Shown: positions 9,339 through 17,855, counted from the stretch's first letter. The stretch is 64,000 nucleotides of DNA from Calothrix sp. C42_A2020_038 (GCA_015272395.1 JACYLQ010000045.1:124001-188000); one strand, 5' to 3'. Numbers and translations: made by a program. The notes: generated from the sequence alone by a model not told the origin.

Positions 9339-10328
9339 ATGACTGACACTTTGTTTCATGCCTATACACCCCTAATTGTATGGACAGGACTAGGGTTATT
9401 AATATTTCGTTTACTACCTAACTCTTTCCCAAAAATACTAGGTCGTGGTCTTTATTGGGTTGGAGTACCTCTAGAATTAATTGCATTATCCCGTAACAAT
9501 TCGCAGTTGGATACTAGTGGTAGTAATCCCTCGTTTTTGGCTCCCTTAATTACTGTTAGTGCGCTTTTTATTGGTTTGCTTGTTGCATTGTCTGTTATAT
9601 GGATATGGAAGTTATTAGCGAAACAGCAAAAATCTGAATACAACTCACGTAATTCAGGGAGTCTACAACAATTGAGCAGAGTCAGCGAGGGGAGTTTTCT
9701 TCTCGCTGCTGTTTTAGGTAATACTGGTTTCGTTGGTCTGGCAATCGCTCCTTCACTTGTCGATGCTAATGCCCTAAATCTAGCTGTGATATTCAGTATT
9801 ACTCACAATGTCATTGGCCCATTTGGCTTGGGAGTTTGGATTGCTAGTTACTACAGTCATTCCCCACAGCAAAACCGCCTTTTGACTCAGCTACGTGATA
9901 TTCTGACTGTACCACCATTATGGGCATTTATAATCGGTTATTTTACGCGCAAAGTCCAGTTACCAAGCATTGTAGAATCTGGACTTGAGAAATCGGTTGG
10001 TGTTGTTATTGCTTGTGCTTTTTTACTCATTGGTATTCGACTTGCTCAATTACAAGGATGGAAAAGTCTTGAATTAGCTTTTATCCCAGCAGTTCTGCGA
10101 GTTGTTGTCATTCCTTTATTAGTTGGTATATTTACGACACTAGTATTGAAAATACCACCTTCATCCCGTTTGGCAATGGTATTGATGTCGGGGATGCCAT
10201 CAGCATTTATAGGTTTAGTTCTAGCGGAAGAATACAACTTAGACCGTGATTTAATTGCTAGCAGTATTCTTGTATCAACAGTTTTATTGCTATTCGTACT
10301 GCCGTTATGGATTTTTATATTCGGCTGA
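9339..10328 (+). CDS. AEC-family transporter (auxin efflux carrier-like permease)
   Basis: 329 residues, almost entirely hydrophobic, with about ten membrane spans. It matches the AEC/BART-type permease layout: an N-terminal five-span half, a central hydrophilic loop (about 100-120) and a GNTGFVGLAIAP motif in the middle. The C-terminal GMPSAFIGLVLAEEYNLD is characteristic of the family. Bacterial members transport organic acids such as malate; the substrate here is unknown. It converges with the next minus-strand gene, leaving only five bases between stop codons. Confidence 0.85.
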   Translation: MTDTLFHAYTPLIVWTGLGLLIFRLLPNSFPKILGRGLYWVGVPLELIALSRNNSQLDTSGSNPSFLAPLITVSALFIGLLVALSVIWIWKLLAKQQKSEYNSRNSGSLQQLSRVSEGSFLLAAVLGNTGFVGLAIAPSLVDANALNLAVIFSITHNVIGPFGLGVWIASYYSHSPQQNRLLTQLRDILTVPPLWAFIIGYFTRKVQLPSIVESGLEKSVGVVIACAFLLIGIRLAQLQGWKSLELAFIPAVLRVVVIPLLVGIFTTLVLKIPPSSRLAMVLMSGMPSAFIGLVLAEEYNLDRDLIASSILVSTVLLLFVLPLWIFIFG

Positions 10329-10333
10329 AGTTT

Positions 10334-11752
10334 TTAAGTAATTTCATTAACGACAATACGGCGGATAATTTCGGTAACATCTGCTGCAATACGCGCGTCA
10401 AGTTCAACCAAAGTTCGAGGGGGTTTTACTACTCCTCTCATTGTCATCGCTAATGTTCTAAATTTGCCAAGTTGATTTGTGCTGCGGTTTTGCTCATCGA
10501 TAAATTCGATCAGCGCAACGTAAGCAATTTCATGTGAACCTCTACTATCGCTGAAACCATTACCCAGTTTTGAGATAATTACCGGAGAACTAATCACATT
10601 TTCTAAGCCCAAAGTTTCTATCGCTACATCGATATATCGGGCACGGTCACTACCTATTGCACCAATAATCGATTTGAGACTTTGCCAACGGGCGCCTGGT
10701 AAACGTGCATGTTCCGGTAAGTGTGGATGCCATCCCAGCATTGATATTATCCGAGTTAAATCATATGCTGATAAATAATTCTTATCAACTTCGAGCGCAA
10801 CTCCAGGTGAACTCAGTACTTGCTTGCCTGTAACCCGGTCAATAAGTTTTGGCTGTCTGATAAATGCATTCTCACCATATCCACTCCGAAAACTAAGCTG
10901 CTGATTTCCTGTGATATTTTTGACCCATGTTTCCAAACTAATTGGGGTTTGAAATAGCTTCAAACATGCAGCTGCTGCGTTTGATGAAGTAATTTTACCT
11001 TTATAGCTGATAATATCTAAAACTATATCGTTAAATAAATATTGTCTTTCATTGATGTAGCAGTTAGCTGTATCAATGTCTGACGCGCGGGTATTAGCTT
11101 CAGAAATCACATTCAAAATTGGGATAATTTTAGTTGTACTCCAAAATTGACGTTCTTCCAGAGCATTTTTTCCCAACCAGCGCGTTTGAATTTCCTCATT
11201 GACAAAATTGCCAATACAGACACAAGCTTCTTGAATATCAGAATGTAGAAAGTTTAAAGCTTGATTATCAATAGCTGGAATTACTCCTCGCTTTGGGTAA
11301 ACTGTATAGGTCAGTGGTAAAACCTGAGTTTCATGTTTAACTGTTAACCTCTGTGCATATTGAGCAATTTCTGTGATGTATTTAGAATTGTGTAGATCTC
11401 GATGTAAAAACGGAGCTAATTCATTTGTTGCCAGCTTGGTTGCTTTCGCGATGCTAAGTAGGTTTTGGAAAGTTTGCTCGCGATTAGCTGCCATTCTCAA
11501 TACTGAGGGTAATTGCTTTTTAGTTAAGAGATTTTGAGCAAAGTTTCTATCATATTGTGGAAACGGTATTCCAATCGCTTCACAAAAGTTTTTAATTGCA
11601 TTGCGTGTTCTTGGTCCGAAGTCACCATCTATAAATTTTCCACCTGGATATAAACCTAAACCTCGTAATTTAATTTGGATATGTGTAACTAATTCTTTAT
11701 CTGCTTTGACCTGCTCCTCGCTTAGGCGAGAAGTCATATTTTCCAGTTTCAT
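10334..11752 (-). CDS. Peptidoglycan-binding protein with SxxK serine-hydrolase-like domain
   Basis: 472 residues. Residues 15-80 form a peptidoglycan-binding domain 1 (LRGLGLYPGGKFIDGDFGPRT pattern). The rest resembles the penicillin-binding-protein/beta-lactamase fold by motif order: STTK at 205-208 (SxxK), SSN at 256-258 (SxN) and KLGNG at 395-399 in the place of KTG. These are the three active-site elements of DD-peptidases and class A beta-lactamases, but the surrounding sequence is not one I recognise. There is no signal peptide or membrane span. It is divergent from a second peptidoglycan-binding gene at 12058. The function is probably cell-wall related; penicillin interaction is unproven. 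MTSRLSEEQ, five residues in, is an alternative start. Confidence 0.7.
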   Translation of the reverse strand: MKLENMTSRLSEEQVKADKELVTHIQIKLRGLGLYPGGKFIDGDFGPRTRNAIKNFCEAIGIPFPQYDRNFAQNLLTKKQLPSVLRMAANREQTFQNLLSIAKATKLATNELAPFLHRDLHNSKYITEIAQYAQRLTVKHETQVLPLTYTVYPKRGVIPAIDNQALNFLHSDIQEACVCIGNFVNEEIQTRWLGKNALEERQFWSTTKIIPILNVISEANTRASDIDTANCYINERQYLFNDIVLDIISYKGKITSSNAAAACLKLFQTPISLETWVKNITGNQQLSFRSGYGENAFIRQPKLIDRVTGKQVLSSPGVALEVDKNYLSAYDLTRIISMLGWHPHLPEHARLPGARWQSLKSIIGAIGSDRARYIDVAIETLGLENVISSPVIISKLGNGFSDSRGSHEIAYVALIEFIDEQNRSTNQLGKFRTLAMTMRGVVKPPRTLVELDARIAADVTEIIRRIVVNEIT

Positions 11753-12057
11753 CTTATTTTTTTATAAACTATACAGAAAATCACTTTCTGTCTTTATTAA
11801 CATTTGACTAGTGACAGTAAAATATCTGCTACAAGTTTTATATAGTTGAAATGAACTATAAAGTATTTTATTACTAGCTTCTAGATAGGAGCCACCTATT
11901 CGTATTATTTATCATAAGCTATGACTAAGTGCATTTACAAGAAGTAGAGACAAATAGGTAGAATTTATCTATTATTTCCGAAATAATTCTGATTTGGCAT
12001 GTAGTTAAAACCACAAGAAAATCAAACAGTAAATTTTTTCTTATTTGGAGAAACTAT
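11753..12057. other. Divergent promoter region of the two peptidoglycan-binding genes
   Basis: 305 AT-rich bases between two divergent genes. The last bases hold the GGAG ribosome-binding site of the plus-strand gene. No recognisable operator or hairpin with strong arms was found. Confidence 0.4.
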
Positions 12058-13191
12058 ATGCCAGTCTTATCAACTCCTATTCAAAACTTAATAAACAACG
12101 CGCGTTTTACGGCTGCCGAATTAGTTGAATTAGAAAAGCGAATCAAAGCTGGACAAGCAAAGAGGCAGGAAGCTGAAGCAATTGCAACTCGATACGCTGA
12201 TACTCTAGAAGCTGGTGTAGGAAGTTGGTTAAATAAACTTTTAAAATCTCTCGGTAGTAACGTTACAGTTATGCAGCCAATTGCAAACCTTGCTAACGAT
12301 ACAGATTTACTTAATGGCATTATTACCTTACCTGATAATGGACGTAATCATCCTTCTGTTGGTAATATACAGCGCGCGCTCATTGCTTTAGCCAGTCGTA
12401 CTGGTATGCTAAGTTACATGTTACCTGAGTTTGGCGCCGATGGTGACTATGGTAATGAAACAATCAAAGCTGTACGTGCGTTCCAGCAAAATAACGGACT
12501 GGTTGTTGATGGTAAAGTTGGTTCCAAAACAGCAAAAGCTATCGATGCAGCAATTCGTAAAACTAACGTACCAGGAATTACTGGCGCCACTCCAAAAGAT
12601 TTAGTGGATGCAGCGATTGAACTTTCTACAGGTGAAGTAGCTAAAAACTACGGTGTACCTCAACCTTGGGTGAATATCGACCCTAGACATAACGTTCCAG
12701 CTAACAAACCCTTTGAACCCCTCAAAGGTCGTTGGAAATGCAACTTATTTGGTGGAAACGTATTACGTAAAGGAGGTTATGAACCTCCCTATTACAGAGA
12801 CAACACCAATGACGGCAAAGGTGAATACCCTCACGCAAACCAATGGTTTAGATGGACAGATAAATACGCAAGTGCGAATAACAACCCTGTTCGTTTTCAA
12901 TTAATCGATGAAATCAAACCAACTTCTCTTACCCAAGCACAACTCAGAACCAGACTTCAACAACTATTCGCAAAAGTTCAACCTGGTGACTTTTTAATGG
13001 TTGACCACCTCGGTGGAGACATTCAAGACGGTGGACACACGCGCGTCGCAACCAAAAACAATTTCCAAAACTCAGGTACAATTTTCTTCGCACAAGCAAG
13101 TTATGAACACTCATTAATTCGCGAAGAGAGTATCGATGCTTTAATGTCCGAAGAAGCTATTTGGCTAATGCGTCCTAACACCAAAATGTAA
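12058..13191 (+). CDS. Peptidoglycan-binding protein with Cys-His (CHAP/NlpC-like) amidase domain
   Basis: 377 residues. Residues 1-65 are a helical, charged segment without signal-peptide character. Residues 98-167 are a peptidoglycan-binding domain 1 (GADGDYGNETIKAVRAFQQ, DGKVGSKTAKAI). The C-terminal 170 residues look like a papain-fold cell-wall hydrolase: candidate nucleophile C228 (GRWKCNLFGGNVL), a QPGDFLMVD strand motif at 308-316 that is typical of NlpC and CHAP domains, and candidate catalytic H327 (GGHTRVA). GGAG lies before the ATG. A hairpin terminator follows at 13282. The pairing with the divergent SxxK gene suggests a joint role in cleaving or editing peptidoglycan, possibly as an exported or injected effector; that is inference. 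Confidence 0.75.
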   Translation: MPVLSTPIQNLINNARFTAAELVELEKRIKAGQAKRQEAEAIATRYADTLEAGVGSWLNKLLKSLGSNVTVMQPIANLANDTDLLNGIITLPDNGRNHPSVGNIQRALIALASRTGMLSYMLPEFGADGDYGNETIKAVRAFQQNNGLVVDGKVGSKTAKAIDAAIRKTNVPGITGATPKDLVDAAIELSTGEVAKNYGVPQPWVNIDPRHNVPANKPFEPLKGRWKCNLFGGNVLRKGGYEPPYYRDNTNDGKGEYPHANQWFRWTDKYASANNNPVRFQLIDEIKPTSLTQAQLRTRLQQLFAKVQPGDFLMVDHLGGDIQDGGHTRVATKNNFQNSGTIFFAQASYEHSLIREESIDALMSEEAIWLMRPNTKM

Positions 13192-13739
13192 TGAATTTGC
13201 CACTTAGCTAATAGATTTTGGATTTTAGATTTGTTGCGCGACAATGAATAGATTTTAGATTTTGGATTGCAAAACTATCTGATTCCCGTTTTCACAAAAG
13301 TTGACGGGAATTTTTCTTTTTGGGTATCTAGCAAACTCACGAACAATCAAAAATGTCATAAAAACCTGACATAATACCCCTAAAAACTAAAGATTCTTGG
13401 GCTTGAGTATTATTTGTGTTATGCTTTCATGACATAATGCTCCCCGAAAACGTGTAAATTCGTCGATGGTCTTAAAAATGGGTTTTGAGACCACTTGATC
13501 CCTGGTAGGGGTAATTGGTTAATATTCATTAACATAAAGACTTGCTTTGCTCCCGAAAAACACTAATGGAGTAGGGGGGAATTTGTAAAACTACATAACT
13601 CAAATAAGAAGCGCTCTTGAGTTAAAGCTGGAGCCAATTGTTTATTGGGTAAGAAAAAATTTAAGCTCATTAGTTGAATTAGCTAGGGGAAACGAACAAT
13701 TTAGATAGAAATCATTAGAAAAAACCGGAGTTAATATTC
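13192..13739. other. Intergenic region with repeats and likely leader of the DUF4912 gene
   Basis: 548 bases. From the left: short dispersed repeats of GATTTTGGATTTTAGATTT type (13213-13270); the terminator at 13282; two direct copies of TGACATAAT (13367 and 13430), the first preceded by an inverted ATGTCA; a hairpin with arms AACTCAA/TTGAGTT (13597-13623); and GGAG before the ATG at 13740. Several of these could be regulatory. Confidence 0.45.
13282..13320 (+). terminator. Intrinsic terminator
   Basis: Arms ATTCCCGT (13282-13289) and ACGGGAAT (13304-13311) form a perfect 8-bp stem followed by TTTCTTTTT. It lies 90 bases after the amidase-like gene. Confidence 0.75.
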
Positions 13740-14981
13740 ATGGCAAAAGAACGTCCACCGCTAGACGAGATGACATTACGACAGCTGCGTAAAGTAGCTA
13801 GCGCCTATGGTGTATCTCGTTATAGCCGAATGCGTAAAACGCAATTACTCGCAGCGATTTTAGAAGTAGAACGCAGCAAACCTTCGTTAAGTCAATCTCG
13901 TACACTGGAGGCACAAGAAGTCGTGGAAGCAGCAAAGTTTGAGTTGGGACAGGTAGACCGCAATGCTGGAAATCTTTCGGATGTAGATGAATTTTTGGCA
14001 GATTTACCCGGTGGTTACGGTGAAAGCCGTATTGTACTAATGCCACGTGATCCGCAATGGGCGTATACTTACTGGGATGTTCCCAAAGAGCATAAAGAAG
14101 AACTGCGCCGGAATGGTGGACAGCAGCTTGCTTTGAGAATCTATGACGTTACCGACATCAACTTTGACTACCAAAGTCCCCATAGCATCCAAGAGTACCC
14201 TTGTGATGAATTAGCGCGCGAATGGTATTTACCTATCCCTGTCAGCGATAGAGATTATGTAATCGATATTGGATATCGTTGTGCTGATGGTCGTTGGTTA
14301 GTACTTGCTCGCTCTGCCCGCGTTCACATTCCACCAGTGTATCCATCTGACTGGATTGAAGATGTCTTTATCACTGTCAACTTTGATGATGACTTACGAG
14401 GTAAAACTTTATACGAGCTTGTCCCTCCTGCGAAGAAAGCCGCTGCTGGTATTGGCACCAATGGTAATGCCATCTACGAACAAATCTTCGGAATGTCGGA
14501 GTCAACCGAAGCTTTGCGCGTAGCAGGTTCATTGTTTGGTTCGATGCAGCATGTGCCTGGTTCAGTAACACCAGAACAAGCAATTAGTTCCTATGTATTT
14601 CCTTCTGGCGTTGGTATGTGGGCAGTGCCTACTGTATCAGGATTGACCATGTCGGGTGTTGGAATGTCGGGTGCTGGTTTTTCTGGCGAGGTTCCAATGC
14701 GTCCTCGTAAGTTCTGGTTGATTGCAGATGCTGAGTTGATTGTTTACGGTGCGACCGAACCCGATGCAACTGTAACAATTGGCGGGCGCCCAATCAAGTT
14801 GAATCCTGATGGAACCTTCCGCTTCCAGATGTCCTTCCAAGATGGATTAATAGATTATCCAATTGTGGGTGTTGCAGCAGACGGTGAACAAACTCGTTCG
14901 ATTCACATGAAATTCAACCGTGAAACCCCATCACGCAATACCAATACAAAAGATGAAGCTGTTTTAGAATGGTTTAATTAA
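13740..14981 (+). CDS. DUF4912 protein with Rho N-terminal (SAP-like) motif
   Basis: 413 residues. Residues 8-45 match the Rho termination factor N-terminal/SAP-like helix-extended-loop-helix (MTLRQLRKVASAYGVSRYS, KTQLLAAIL), which usually binds nucleic acid. The middle region (about 95-220) is DUF4912, recognisable by LMPRDPQWAYTYWDVP and the later REWYLPIPVSDRDYVIDIGY. A Gly/Met/Val-rich low-complexity segment lies near 290-320. A final beta-rich segment (VTIGGRPIKLNPDGTFRF) looks like a small immunoglobulin-like or PEGA-like fold. Such proteins are common in cyanobacteria but have no assigned function. GGAG precedes the start; a strong terminator follows. Confidence 0.85.
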   Translation: MAKERPPLDEMTLRQLRKVASAYGVSRYSRMRKTQLLAAILEVERSKPSLSQSRTLEAQEVVEAAKFELGQVDRNAGNLSDVDEFLADLPGGYGESRIVLMPRDPQWAYTYWDVPKEHKEELRRNGGQQLALRIYDVTDINFDYQSPHSIQEYPCDELAREWYLPIPVSDRDYVIDIGYRCADGRWLVLARSARVHIPPVYPSDWIEDVFITVNFDDDLRGKTLYELVPPAKKAAAGIGTNGNAIYEQIFGMSESTEALRVAGSLFGSMQHVPGSVTPEQAISSYVFPSGVGMWAVPTVSGLTMSGVGMSGAGFSGEVPMRPRKFWLIADAELIVYGATEPDATVTIGGRPIKLNPDGTFRFQMSFQDGLIDYPIVGVAADGEQTRSIHMKFNRETPSRNTNTKDEAVLEWFN

Positions 14982-15029
14982 TTTTGTATTAGATATTGAG
15001 TGCAATCTAATACTTGAGTGTATTGAAAT

Positions 15030-15060
15030 CCCACTATAGAAGCTATAGTGGGTTTTTTAT
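15030..15060 (+). terminator. Intrinsic terminator of the DUF4912 gene
   Basis: Perfect 10-bp arms CCCACTATAG (15030-15039) and CTATAGTGGG (15043-15052) with a three-base loop, followed by TTTTTTAT. It sits 48 bases after the stop codon. Confidence 0.88.
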
Positions 15061-15078
15061 TATGGAATAATGTTTGAC

Positions 15079-15627
15079 TTATCTTTGATAACTACGGCGC
15101 CACTGTTCTAGCTTTTCTATCGAAATAGCTTTCGTTACAACACCTGTATTATTTCCACGCCACTCTACCTCGGAGTCAGTGGTGAATACACCGCAACTTA
15201 GACACGTGAGTTCAATATCCCAGTACTCGCTAAATCGACTTCTAAGAGTAATTACTTGTTCAAAAACCTTATTTCTATGTTTATTCCGACGTTTACGTTC
15301 TGTGGCGCCAGTTGCTTCGGTGTCAATAAATTTTGTTTCTATGAGAAATAAGTTACCTGATGTAGTTAAGTAGACAAAATCACATTTACCTAAATCAGTA
15401 TAGTCAGCAATTGGAGATTTTTCAAACAGCAGCAGTTGCGAACAGCAAGGAAATAAGCTCTCAATATTCAAGAATAAGTAGGCTTGCAACAAGAGTTCTT
15501 TATCGTAAGGAAAGCCAACAACTCCTTGAAAAAAACGTTTAATGTCTTCCTGCGATTGGGGCTGAATTTTTTTGCAGTAAGCCACAAATTTATTTAGTTT
15601 ATCTGCGCTCATGCAATCTTTACTCAT
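15079..15627 (-). CDS. Hypothetical protein with PD-(D/E)XK nuclease-like core
   Basis: 182 residues, not recognised as a named family. The centre has the pattern of a restriction-endonuclease-like fold: D83 in KCDFVYLTTSG, then E97-T-K99 in LFLIETKF, then a basic helix with Q124 (KHRNKVFEQVITL). That is the D...ExK...Q arrangement. The N-terminal helical part carries several cysteines, and CLSCG near 145 adds another pair. It stands alone on the minus strand and converges with the DUF4912 gene. It may be a solitary defence or repair nuclease, or a host factor. Substrate unknown. Confidence 0.6.
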   Translation of the reverse strand: MSKDCMSADKLNKFVAYCKKIQPQSQEDIKRFFQGVVGFPYDKELLLQAYLFLNIESLFPCCSQLLLFEKSPIADYTDLGKCDFVYLTTSGNLFLIETKFIDTEATGATERKRRNKHRNKVFEQVITLRSRFSEYWDIELTCLSCGVFTTDSEVEWRGNNTGVVTKAISIEKLEQWRRSYQR

Positions 15628-16157
15628 TCCCCTTTTCGCTGATACAAATACTCTATGGCATAAAACGATACCACGTATATGTAAAGGTTACATCAGTACA
15701 AGTAACTATTTACATAATCTAAACACTATTTTCATACGTTATTGTACTGAGAATAAAAATTTCAGAGTGGGGTCAATAATGCTCGGTTAAGAATAATCGT
15801 AGTTTGGGGAGCATTCGCAGCGTGCGGAGATTTCCGACCTTGAGTAAAGTAGCGTTGGAGCATAGCGTAACCCAACAAAATTTGGTCATTTCGCTGAGGG
15901 ACTTCCAATTAAATGAATACCCAAAATATTTTGTGGGATGGGCGCCATACCAATTTGTCAACGAGAGGTTTTGTTGATAACTAAGTATAAAGACGAACTT
16001 TCTTCTTGATTTTGTACGGTATCTAAGACCTATGCAGATGAACAAAGCATTTATGGCGCCATCTCAAAGTTCGTTTTTCATTTATTTAAAACCTTATTTT
16101 GGAAGTTCCTTATCTGAGCAGTATTAAGAGTGGGGTGCGTGACGCTATGTATTCTAC
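15628..16157. other. Intergenic region containing a short inverted-repeat element
   Basis: 530 bases. It includes the element at 15897-16110, a fragment around 15850-15880 resembling the widespread cyanobacterial repeat GTAGCGTAACCCAACAAAATT, and a GGTGCGTGACGC arm at 16133-16145. A 90-codon minus-strand frame (15773-16045) crosses these repeats and is not considered a gene. Confidence 0.5.
15897..16110. mobile_element. MITE-like element with AGGGACTTCCA ends (copy 1)
   Basis: Terminal inverted repeats AGGGACTTCCA (15897-15907) and TGGAAGTTCCT (16100-16110), with one mismatch, bound 214 bases of non-coding DNA. The internal sequence has a GTGGGATGGGCGCCAT segment like that of the second copy at 17607-17719. 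It has no transposase and is probably a non-autonomous relic. Two GGCGCC sites lie inside. Confidence 0.5.
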
Positions 16158-17504
16158 TTAATTTGTTAATGGTTGAATGCGTGCTTTAAAGTTAGCTTTA
16201 TGTAGCGCGTTGATAGCGTTAATACAATCTTGTACCCAAAATTGTCTGCCAAAACGGACGAGTTGGCGAGTTCCCCCAGATTGGACTATTCCAATAACGG
16301 GTGTTTTACCTTTTTCATTGCCACCTGATTGCTTTGTTAAAACATTTCGCAGACGGTCTTGCTCTTCAATAATCGTCGCTTGTTCAGGAGTAAGCTCGAC
16401 CATTAACATTTGAATATGTTCAACTTGTTCTACATCGTCTACAATGATTTGGTTTTGGTCTTCGCGACGTTTGATTTTAGCCCAAATAATCAACCTTGCA
16501 TCGACTTGGAGTAGTGAGCTAATGCGTTCGTAAATTTTCGGAAAGACAACGGCTTCAGATTGTGTTGTTAAGTCTTCGATTTGTAAAATAGCCATTGGGT
16601 CGCCTTTTTGGGTGATGCGCTTGATAACGTTGTTGAGCATCACGACCGTACAAATCGAAGCATCTTCTTTTTGTTCAGAGATTTGCGATAGATTTACGGG
16701 TGACAGGATACGTGCGGATTGACGAACTGATTTGAGAGGGTGGTCAGAGACATAAAAACCGAGTAGTTCTTTTTCTTTATGAAGTTTTTCTTGAGGGGGG
16801 AAATCAGGAACGGGTTTTGCTTTCGGTGCAGTATCAAAACTGTTTTTAGCACTATTATCGTTGCTGCCAAATCCTCCTCCAAGCAAGTCAAATAGATTGC
16901 CTTGACCGCTTGCACGGTCTTTGGCCCGTGACTGTGCCCAACTATATGTTAATTCTAAGTCGTGGATTAATTGCTGACGGTTTTTTTCGATTGTATCGAA
17001 GGCGCCGCAGTATATTAATGATTCCAGTGTTTTACGATTAACTGCTCGCAAGTCAACTCGATCACAAAAATCTCCCAGCGATTTAAAGTCGCCACCTTCT
17101 GAACGTGCTTCTAATATCGAAGAGATTGCACCTTGTCCTAAACCACGTACTGCGGATAATCCGAATATAATTTTACCATCTGATGGAGTAAAATCAATTC
17201 CCGAACGATTGACATTTGGTGGCTCAATCTGAATACCCATAGTGACACAGGTAGAAATATACTTTTGTACCTTCTCTGTATCACCACTGTTAGCAGTCAA
17301 AAGCGCTGCCATATACTCTAGTGGATAATTTGCTTTTAAATACGCAGTCTGATAAGTTACATAACCATATGCAGTAGAGTGCGACTTATTAAAGCAATTT
17401 GAAGCTATTAAACCTTGTTTAACAATAAAATTATGGTCTTGTGTAACTCCAATATCATAAACATCTTGTACACCCAGAGATTTTTTAGTAACTATTTTGA
17501 CCAT
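16158..17504 (-). CDS. dnaE-C: DNA polymerase III alpha subunit, C-terminal half with split-intein IntC
   Basis: 448 residues. Residues 1-36 (from MVKIVTKKSLG to LIASN) are the C-terminal fragment of the split DnaE intein of cyanobacteria: the block F His (QDHNF), the SN ending with catalytic Asn36, and +1 extein residue Cys37 in CFNKSHSTAYGYV. The rest is the C-terminal third of DnaE: the end of the polymerase domain, helix-hairpin-helix region, an OB fold (ICTVVMLNNVIKRITQKGDPMAILQIEDL) and a tail. The N-half with IntN must be elsewhere in the genome; protein trans-splicing then builds the replicase. ATG 17504 is chosen over GTG 17510 because IntC begins MVK and TGAGG lies eight bases upstream. 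Flanked on both sides by MITE-like elements. Confidence 0.96.
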   Translation of the reverse strand: MVKIVTKKSLGVQDVYDIGVTQDHNFIVKQGLIASNCFNKSHSTAYGYVTYQTAYLKANYPLEYMAALLTANSGDTEKVQKYISTCVTMGIQIEPPNVNRSGIDFTPSDGKIIFGLSAVRGLGQGAISSILEARSEGGDFKSLGDFCDRVDLRAVNRKTLESLIYCGAFDTIEKNRQQLIHDLELTYSWAQSRAKDRASGQGNLFDLLGGGFGSNDNSAKNSFDTAPKAKPVPDFPPQEKLHKEKELLGFYVSDHPLKSVRQSARILSPVNLSQISEQKEDASICTVVMLNNVIKRITQKGDPMAILQIEDLTTQSEAVVFPKIYERISSLLQVDARLIIWAKIKRREDQNQIIVDDVEQVEHIQMLMVELTPEQATIIEEQDRLRNVLTKQSGGNEKGKTPVIGIVQSGGTRQLVRFGRQFWVQDCINAINALHKANFKARIQPLTN

Positions 17505-17510
17505 AATCAC

Positions 17511-17855
17511 AGCCTCAAAAATATTCCAAACAAAGTAATTTATGCCATCAGCCTATGCTATTAATACTAATCACAGAACTAAATATCTATAACGGCAGTA
17601 CTAATAAGGGACTTCCAATTTAATAATTATCCAATTTTTGATTGTGGGACAGGCATCCCTGCTTGTTTTTTCGGGCAAGATGCCCAAACCACAGGATATT
17701 TTATTTTCTGGAAGTCCCTAATCCACCACAAAAGACCAACCTATATTAAAATCAAACATTTGGACAGCGCTGAGTAATAATTGATGAGTTTGAAAAATTT
17801 AACTCCGCGCCTCCGCACCTTCTAACTTTACTCAGCACTCAATAAGGGACTTATT
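17511..17855. other. Divergent dnaE-C/gatA intergenic region
   Basis: 345 bases dominated by the second MITE-like element (17607-17719). The rest is AT-rich leader for the two divergent genes. No other structure was recognised. Confidence 0.4.
17607..17719. mobile_element. MITE-like element with AGGGACTTCCA ends (copy 2)
   Basis: Perfect 11-base terminal inverted repeats AGGGACTTCCA (17607-17617) and TGGAAGTCCCT (17709-17719) around 113 bases. Inside is a second inverted repeat (GTGGGACAGGCATCCC against GGGCAAGATGCCCAAACCAC). No coding capacity. TA dinucleotides near both ends are compatible with a TA-target element such as the IS630/mariner group. Confidence 0.6.

Noticed and set aside
15773-16045. 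90-codon minus-strand frame
   Set aside because: It crosses the MITE-like element and neighbouring repeats, has repeat-derived sequence and no family resemblance.
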